64,000 bases of DNA. It comes from an uncultured Oscillospiraceae bacterium. GTDB taxonomy: Bacteria; Bacillota; Clostridia; Oscillospirales; Ruminococcaceae. This document shows positions 60,079 to 64,000 of this stretch, piece by piece. The notes under the pieces are model-generated. The model did not search any database, had not been told where the DNA came from, and saw only the letters and a list, made by a program, of their open reading frames with translations. Numbering within the stretch: the stretch's first letter is position 1; each line of letters begins with the position of its first letter. The translations under genes were made by a program, and so were the position numbers. Location of the stretch: contig CAJUMG010000008.1 of the NCBI GenBank assembly GCA_910587335.1, positions 33,981 to 97,980 of the forward strand, given 5' to 3'.

Positions 60079-60193
60079 TATTTCACCTAGCGGCAGCATT
60101 ATACTAAGAATGATCCAAAAGCCGGGGATGGCTGGGAGCCGGAGCGGGTCCAGGCTGCTATTGGACGCGGAGATTTACTAGGGAGGGGAAAAA
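60079..60193 (+). other. deletion scar with the 3' end of a phage gene
   Basis: A -10-like TATACT lies near 60101. A reading frame ends SGSRLLLDAEIY-stop at 60181, immediately before the GGGAGGGG of the next gene. This looks like the end of a lost tail gene, making it a probable deletion junction. Confidence 0.45.
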
Positions 60194-60520
60194 GTGATCA
60201 AGGTATACGCAAGGACAGACGGGGTGGGCCGGGTGCTGGAAATTGCCAGCAGCATTTTTTTGCGGGACCCGGACGGCTGGGTACTGATCGGCCAGGGGGA
60301 AGGGGATCGGTTCGCCCACGCCCAGGCAAACTATTTAGACCGGCCGCTGAATGACGAGGACGGAACCCACAGCTATCGTTTAGACGGCGGCGCCATTCGG
60401 GAGGCGACCGAGGAGGAAAGGGCGGAAGAGAAAGCGTCCTTCCCCACGCCAAGGCCCAGTCAGGAAGAACAGATTCTGGCGCTGCAATCGCAGCTGGACG
60501 CGCTACTGGGGGTGGAATGA
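60194..60520 (+). CDS. phage tail-region protein
   Basis: The 108-residue product starts with GTG behind GGGAGGGG. It has a beta-rich N-terminus (IKVYARTDGVGRVLEIASSIFLRDPDGWVLIGQG), the HAQANYLDRPLNDEDGTHSYRLDGGAIREAT block and a C-terminal helix. This pattern is frequent in clostridial prophages just downstream of tail-fibre genes and resembles XkdW-like proteins. It overlaps the next gene by 4 nt. Confidence 0.65.
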   Translation: MIKVYARTDGVGRVLEIASSIFLRDPDGWVLIGQGEGDRFAHAQANYLDRPLNDEDGTHSYRLDGGAIREATEEERAEEKASFPTPRPSQEEQILALQSQLDALLGVE

Positions 60521-60918
60521 TGGACAGAATGGAAAGGGCGAGGCAGCTTCGCAGGGCGGTGGGGTTCGGGTCGGCGGCATTGCCGGACGAGCAGGCGGCC
60601 CAGGTGCTCAGCCTCTTCCCGGCATGGGAGGCGGCGGGTACATACCAAGCGGGAGACCGGGTACAGCATGAGGACCGGTTATACAAATGCTTGCAGGCCC
60701 ACGCCGCTCAGAAGGACTGGACGCCGGAGAAAGCGCCGTCCTTATGGGTGCGGATAGACGATCCCGCGGAGGAATGGCCGGCATGGCGGCAACCATCCGG
60801 CAGCGAGGAGGCCTACCCCAAGGGGGCCAAGGTCAGCCACAGCGGAAAGCGGTGGGTATCTGACCTGGACGGCAACGTCTGGGAGCCGGGCGAATACGGC
60901 TGGACGGAGGCGGTGTGA
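60517..60918 (+). CDS. phage protein with a carbohydrate-binding (CBM5/12-like) repeat
   Basis: The 133-residue product has AGTYQAGDRVQHEDRLYKCLQAHAAQKDWTPEKAPSLW and a second, shorter AYPKGAKVSHSGKRWVSDLDGNVWEPG unit. Both are chitin-binding-type aromatic modules common in phage tail-tip or adhesion proteins. The ATG overlaps the preceding stop. Confidence 0.78.
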   Translation: MMDRMERARQLRRAVGFGSAALPDEQAAQVLSLFPAWEAAGTYQAGDRVQHEDRLYKCLQAHAAQKDWTPEKAPSLWVRIDDPAEEWPAWRQPSGSEEAYPKGAKVSHSGKRWVSDLDGNVWEPGEYGWTEAV

Positions 60919-61238
60919 TGGAGGGATACATCCTTCGGGCGGAGCATGAGGAGTTTGCCCGGCGCATCGACGCAGAGAACAGCCGACAGAACCGGCGGAT
61001 TGAGGTATTGGAGGAAAGCGTGGACCGGTTTGGCCGGATTGCCACATCGGTGGAAAAGCTGGCGGTGAACATGGAGGGGATGCTCAAGGAGCAGGAGCGC
61101 CAAGGGGAGCGGCTGGACAAGCTGGAGGGAAAGCCCGGTGAAAACTGGAACAGCGTTGTAAAGAGTATCTTGGCGGCAATCGGTTCCGCGATTGGCGGGG
61201 GATTGGTGGTTGCCATTGCAACAATATTCATGAAGTAG
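60918..61238 (+). CDS. XhlA-like lysis-accessory protein
   Basis: The 106-residue product has a long coiled coil (residues ~5-70) and a C-terminal membrane helix (VVKSILAAIGSAIGGGLVVAIATIF), the layout of XhlA/hemolysin-type proteins that work with holins. GGAGG lies 7 nt before the ATG at 60918, which overlaps the upstream stop by 1 nt. Confidence 0.75.
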   Translation: MEGYILRAEHEEFARRIDAENSRQNRRIEVLEESVDRFGRIATSVEKLAVNMEGMLKEQERQGERLDKLEGKPGENWNSVVKSILAAIGSAIGGGLVVAIATIFMK

Positions 61239-61250
61239 GGGGGATATTAG

Positions 61251-61523
61251 ATGAACATCAATTGGAAGGTACGGATGAAAAACAAAGGCTTTTGGCTCAG
61301 CCTTGTCCCGGCGGTGCTGCTGCTCATCCAGGTAGTGGGGGCTGTGTTCGGGTACTCCCTGGAGCTGGGGGAGCTGGGGAACCGGCTGTTAGCGGTGGTC
61401 AACGCGGCTTTTAGCCTGCTGGCGATTTTAGGTGTAGTGACCGACCCCACCACCCAAGGATTTGGCGACAGCACTAGGGCCTTGGGGTATCAGGCGCCCT
61501 ACCGGGACGGTGGGGACAAATGA
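61251..61523 (+). CDS. phage holin, phi-LC3 family
   Basis: The 90-residue holin starts INWKVRMKNKGFWLSLVPAVLLLIQVV and ends GVVTDPTTQGFGDSTRALGY, both diagnostic of the phi-LC3 family. Two membrane helices are present. It forms membrane pores to release the endolysin, whose gene overlaps its last codon by 4 nt. Confidence 0.9.
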   Translation: MNINWKVRMKNKGFWLSLVPAVLLLIQVVGAVFGYSLELGELGNRLLAVVNAAFSLLAILGVVTDPTTQGFGDSTRALGYQAPYRDGGDK

Positions 61524-62233
61524 GCCAAAAGCTTTATTTACCGTTGGATCAATGTAATGTCAACGCCGGATACAAGGCGGCGGCCTACCAAAGGTCCTGG
61601 GGATTTGCCCATTACGGCATAGACCTGGGAAACCCGAACAAGGAACGGACCGTTTACAGTCCTGGGGAAGGGACGGTGATCGCCGCCGGCATGGATGGGG
61701 CCGACCCTTCCCAGCGGATGGGCAACGCGCTGGTATTGGTCTTTCCACAGGTAGAGCGAAACGACGGGAAAACAACCTCGCTGGCCTGCCGCATGTTCCA
61801 TCTGGACACGATTGCGGTCAAAGCGGGGCAGAAGGTAAGGCGAGGGGAAAAGCTGGGGGTCTACGGCAACACCGGGGCCGTATCCTCCGGGCCCCATCTG
61901 CATTTGGAATTTGATACGGATGTAGCGTATCCCCAGCACGCGGTAGGGATTAAGGCCAGCGGAAACATCATCAAAAAGGGGAGCCGCGACACCACGGTAA
62001 ACCCTTCTAAGGTGTGGTATGTAGGTCCTGGCCAGGCGCTTTATGACGGCTGGGGCGGCAGCGGGGTTCCGTCCGGCTGGATCACCCAGGCCGACCTGGA
62101 TGTTCCAGGGCTGCCGCAGGAGGCTGCCGAGCCGGACTATCGGGCCATGTACCTGGCCGAGGAAAAGAAGGTCCAGGCTCTAAAAGACGGCATTGGGGAG
62201 ATTGTGCAAGCGGCGGGGCGGCTGATCGAGTAA
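61520..62233 (+). CDS. M23-family peptidoglycan endopeptidase (endolysin)
   Basis: The 237-residue enzyme has the LytM metal ligands: His and Asp in FAHYGIDLGN, and HLH in SGPHLHLEFD. The family cleaves peptide cross-links in peptidoglycan. It has no signal peptide, as expected for a holin-dependent endolysin. The C-terminus is a short helical tail. Last gene of the lysis cassette. Confidence 0.9.
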   Translation: MSQKLYLPLDQCNVNAGYKAAAYQRSWGFAHYGIDLGNPNKERTVYSPGEGTVIAAGMDGADPSQRMGNALVLVFPQVERNDGKTTSLACRMFHLDTIAVKAGQKVRRGEKLGVYGNTGAVSSGPHLHLEFDTDVAYPQHAVGIKASGNIIKKGSRDTTVNPSKVWYVGPGQALYDGWGGSGVPSGWITQADLDVPGLPQEAAEPDYRAMYLAEEKKVQALKDGIGEIVQAAGRLIE

Positions 62234-62271
62234 AACGGGTTTTGGGCGGACATTTTTCGTCTTGTAGAGCT

Positions 62272-62604
62272 TTACACCTTATTTTGGTCGCCCCATTCGC
62301 ACATCTGGTCCAGAATCGGGATCAGGGAGCGGCCGCGGTCGGTCAGGCTATACTCCACCTTGGGCGGGATTTGGGGATACTCCTTTCGGTGGATCAGGCC
62401 GTCCGCCTCCAGCTGTTTTAGGGTGGAGCTGAGGGTTTTATAGGTGATACCGCCGATATACCTTTGCATTTCGTTAAAGCGGACCACCTCAAACTCCATT
62501 AGGGTATACAGGATAAACATTTTATATTTGCCCTGGATCAGGGACATGGTGTAGTTAAATCCGGTGTCGCCCAAGCGACAATCAGCAATACAGGTTTTTT
62601 TCAT
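62272..62604 (-). CDS. HxlR-family transcriptional regulator
   Basis: The 110-residue winged-helix regulator has the family core TMSLIQGKYKMFILYTLMEFEVVRFNEMQRYIGGITYKTLSSTLKQLEADGLIHRKEY. Two N-terminal cysteines (CIADC) resemble the redox-sensing Cys of HypR/YodB-type members. It is divergent from a flavin reductase, a typical target. I start it at ATG 62604; ATG 62622 is also possible, and neither has a strong ribosome site. Confidence 0.88.
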   Translation of the reverse strand: MKKTCIADCRLGDTGFNYTMSLIQGKYKMFILYTLMEFEVVRFNEMQRYIGGITYKTLSSTLKQLEADGLIHRKEYPQIPPKVEYSLTDRGRSLIPILDQMCEWGDQNKV

Positions 62605-62758
62605 GCTTACACTTTCTTTCATGATAGTATATATCTTTTATGTGCGTACTTGTTTTAATTGCTTTTCTCTGTTAGGATTCTAGTATAAAAAGGCGGAAAA
62701 GTCAACAGCAGGCGGGTTTTCCGGCTATTGTTTCCGCTGTGATGAGAGGAGAAAAAGC
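62605..62758. promoter_or_regulatory. divergent control region HxlR / flavin reductase
   Basis: Toward the reductase, TTGTTT (62650-62655), a 17-nt spacer and TAGGAT is a weak promoter; a TATAAA lies further down. GATA-GTATA-TATC near 62623-62636 is a short dyad and may be the HxlR operator. The evidence is limited. Confidence 0.35.
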
Positions 62759-63331
62759 ATGAAAAAAGATTTTGGCGTAAAGCCCTATTTATTCCCCATG
62801 CCGACCTATATGATCGGTACCTACAACGAGGATGATTCGGTGGATGTGATGATGATGGCCTGGGGCGGCATCTGTGCTGAGGACATGGTGGCCTTAAATC
62901 TCGAGGAGGACCACAAGACGGTGGCCAACATCCGGGCCAGAAAAGCTTTTACCTTAGCGGTTCCGGGGACCGACACGCTGCGGGAGTCGGACTTTTTGGG
63001 GATTGCCTCTTCCAACAAGATGGCGGACAAATTCGCCCGGACCGGTCTGCACGCGGTCAAGAACGGCCGGGTGGACGCGCCGGTGATCGAGGAATACCCT
63101 CTCACCCTGGAGTGTACCGTTGAAAAGATTGAACAGGAGCCGTACGGCCTGCGGATTCTTGGAAGGATTGTGAATGTTCTTGCCGACGAAAAGGTTCTGG
63201 ATGAAAAGGGCCGGATCGATGCAGGGAAGCTTGGGGCCTTTGCTTTTGACCAGATGCAAAACGGATACTATGCCATTGGGGAAAAGGTGGGGCAGGCCTG
63301 GAACAGCGGCGCAGATCTGATGAAAAAGTAA
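62759..63331 (+). CDS. flavin reductase family protein (FMN-binding split barrel)
   Basis: The 190-residue flavoredoxin-like protein shows DVMMMAWGGICAEDMVALNLEEDHKTVANI, then AFTLAVPGTDTL and SDFLGIASSNKMADKF, the FMN-binding pattern of this family. It probably reduces flavins or serves as an electron carrier in thiol or quinone stress. AGAGGAG precedes the ATG at 62759. Probably controlled by the divergent HxlR regulator. Confidence 0.9.
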   Translation: MKKDFGVKPYLFPMPTYMIGTYNEDDSVDVMMMAWGGICAEDMVALNLEEDHKTVANIRARKAFTLAVPGTDTLRESDFLGIASSNKMADKFARTGLHAVKNGRVDAPVIEEYPLTLECTVEKIEQEPYGLRILGRIVNVLADEKVLDEKGRIDAGKLGAFAFDQMQNGYYAIGEKVGQAWNSGADLMKK

Positions 63332-63367
63332 TCTTTTTTATCCGGTGAAAGCCGATTTTTTCCACAC

Positions 63368-63405
63368 AAAAGGACCGCGGGATTTTACCTGCGGTCCTTC
63401 TTTTT
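63368..63405. terminator. bidirectional terminator
   Basis: The stem AGGACCGCGGG/CCTGCGGTCCT between convergent genes has A and T runs on both sides. Confidence 0.85.
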
Positions 63406-63410
63406 AGGGG

Positions 63411-64000
63411 TTATTTTTTTCTTGTGAAAAAGGCGACGCCAAGCAGCGCTACGCCGGTAAGCACCAGGGACAAGCCGTATCCGCCGGTGATGGGCAGATT
63501 GCCCAAGGGCATGGTGGGATCCAGAATGGTCACCAGATTATTACTGGGGACCGGCTGGCTTGCCAAAGGCGTAGCCGGATCCATAATCGTCACCAGGTTG
63601 TTTTCGGTGGGCGGGTCCGTCGGTGTTGGACGATAGGGAACGGTCCAGGTTGGACGGGATGGCGTGGGATCGTCATCATCATCGTCGTCATCGTCATCCG
63701 GGCGGCCAGGTCGCGGCCGTTCGGGCTCTGGTTCTGGCTCCGGATCCGGGCTCGGACTCGGGTTCGGATCCGGGTCACGAGGCGGCGTAACTGTACGATT
63801 GTTGACGAATGAAGCCTCTGCCGTTTTATTCGCCACGATGACCCCCTGATTGCCGGTAGCGGTTGTAGTGTAGCCGTCCCGGTTGGCCTCGGTCTCGGTC
63901 ACGGTATAGGTGGTTCCGGCGGGCAGGCCGCTGATCAAGATACTCTCGCCGCTCTTTAAGGTGAAGCTGCTGCCGCTGCTCACCGTCCCGCTGCCCTTGC
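63411..64000 (-). CDS. LPxTG-anchored surface protein (5' end outside window)
   Basis: Only the last ~195 residues are visible and the frame is open to the window edge. Visible are the end of a Cna-B/SpaA-like beta domain (LPAGTTYTVTETEANRDGYTTT..., ending FVNNRTV), a Pro/Asp/Glu-rich spacer with a run of ten Asp, a duplicated NNLVTI(M/L)DP unit, and a C-terminal sorting signal LPITGG, hydrophobic helix and RKK. It is a pilin or adhesin-like substrate for a sortase. A GTG at 63983 is in frame but only internal. Confidence 0.9.
   Translation of the reverse strand, partial: KGSGTVSSGSSFTLKSGESILISGLPAGTTYTVTETEANRDGYTTTATGNQGVIVANKTAEASFVNNRTVTPPRDPDPNPSPSPDPEPEPEPERPRPGRPDDDDDDDDDDPTPSRPTWTVPYRPTPTDPPTENNLVTIMDPATPLASQPVPSNNLVTILDPTMPLGNLPITGGYGLSLVLTGVALLGVAFFTRKK

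Noticed and set aside
56162..62233. att duplication of the tRNA-Leu 3' end at the far edge of the phage-like island
   Set aside because: I looked for the T-arm and acceptor sequence around 62230-62760 and did not find it. No integrase gene is in the window.

Overview
The window reads as chromosomal DNA of a spore-forming, Gram-positive member of the Clostridia, most likely Oscillospirales/Ruminococcaceae-like. The reasons are a SpoVAF/GerA spore-germination protein behind a sigma-G-like promoter, a MurT/GatD pair, GHKL/LytTR and BlaI/M56 regulators, a class B sortase with LPxTG and NPxTG surface proteins, DUF4867, strong GGAGG ribosome sites with frequent TTG/GTG starts, and classical 17-bp-spaced sigma-A promoters. 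Most genes are G+C-rich; one surface-protein gene (2447-3628) has clearly different codon choice.

Layout. 1-1980: thiI (cut by the window edge) and a cysteine desulfurase, together supplying sulfur for tRNA thiolation. 2320-6209: a secreted NPGTG-type surface protein, an orotate-PRTase-like protein, a DUF4867 cupin and MTA/SAH nucleosidase. 6277-12369: an M56/BlaI sensor-repressor pair with a palindromic operator, then a lipoprotein gene framed by a 133-bp direct repeat, then a Na/Pi cotransporter. 12578-15723: an AgrC/AgrA-like two-component system and two small genes. 15741-20229: spore germination protein, HAD phosphatase, and gatD-murT, where GatD lacks its glutaminase catalytic residues. 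20474-25411: MFS transporter, asnA, GNAT, MATE.

25466-35561 is a signalling block on the minus strand: an orphan solute-binding lipoprotein feeding a 1306-residue hybrid histidine kinase, then an EAL/GGDEF c-di-GMP protein with a chemoreceptor. A (TCTG)n microsatellite lies upstream of the EAL gene. After tRNA-Arg(CCT), 36411-40910 holds three FrlD-like PfkB sugar kinases and an MFS transporter, probably one sugar or amino-sugar catabolic unit. 41162-48283 holds a BtuF/FhuD-type binding lipoprotein, MATE, GNAT, ilvB-ilvN and cardiolipin synthase. 48422-56088 holds a lipoprotein class B sortase, PAP2 phosphatase, murD, a 90-bp stretch in which GAC/GAT recurs exactly every 10 bp, two M42 aminopeptidases, GNAT and a methionine gamma-lyase-family protein.

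Downstream of tRNA-Leu(TAG) lies an accessory island (56245-62233). It holds an alpha/beta hydrolase, a frameshifted XRE repressor beside an intact 14-bp inverted-repeat operator, a LexA-box promoter driving a phage replication-type gene, a late-activator-type sigma-like protein, and a lysis cassette (XhlA-like, phi-LC3 holin, M23 endolysin). Terminase, head and most tail genes are missing, so this is a collapsed prophage. The window closes with an HxlR regulator divergent from a flavin reductase and the C-terminus of an LPITG surface protein.

No single complete new system is obvious. The best leads are the catalytically degenerate GatD (also carrying a G10 tract), the 10-bp-phased GAC array, the duplication around the lipoprotein gene, the tetranucleotide repeat, and the transporter-less binding protein coupled to a hybrid kinase.
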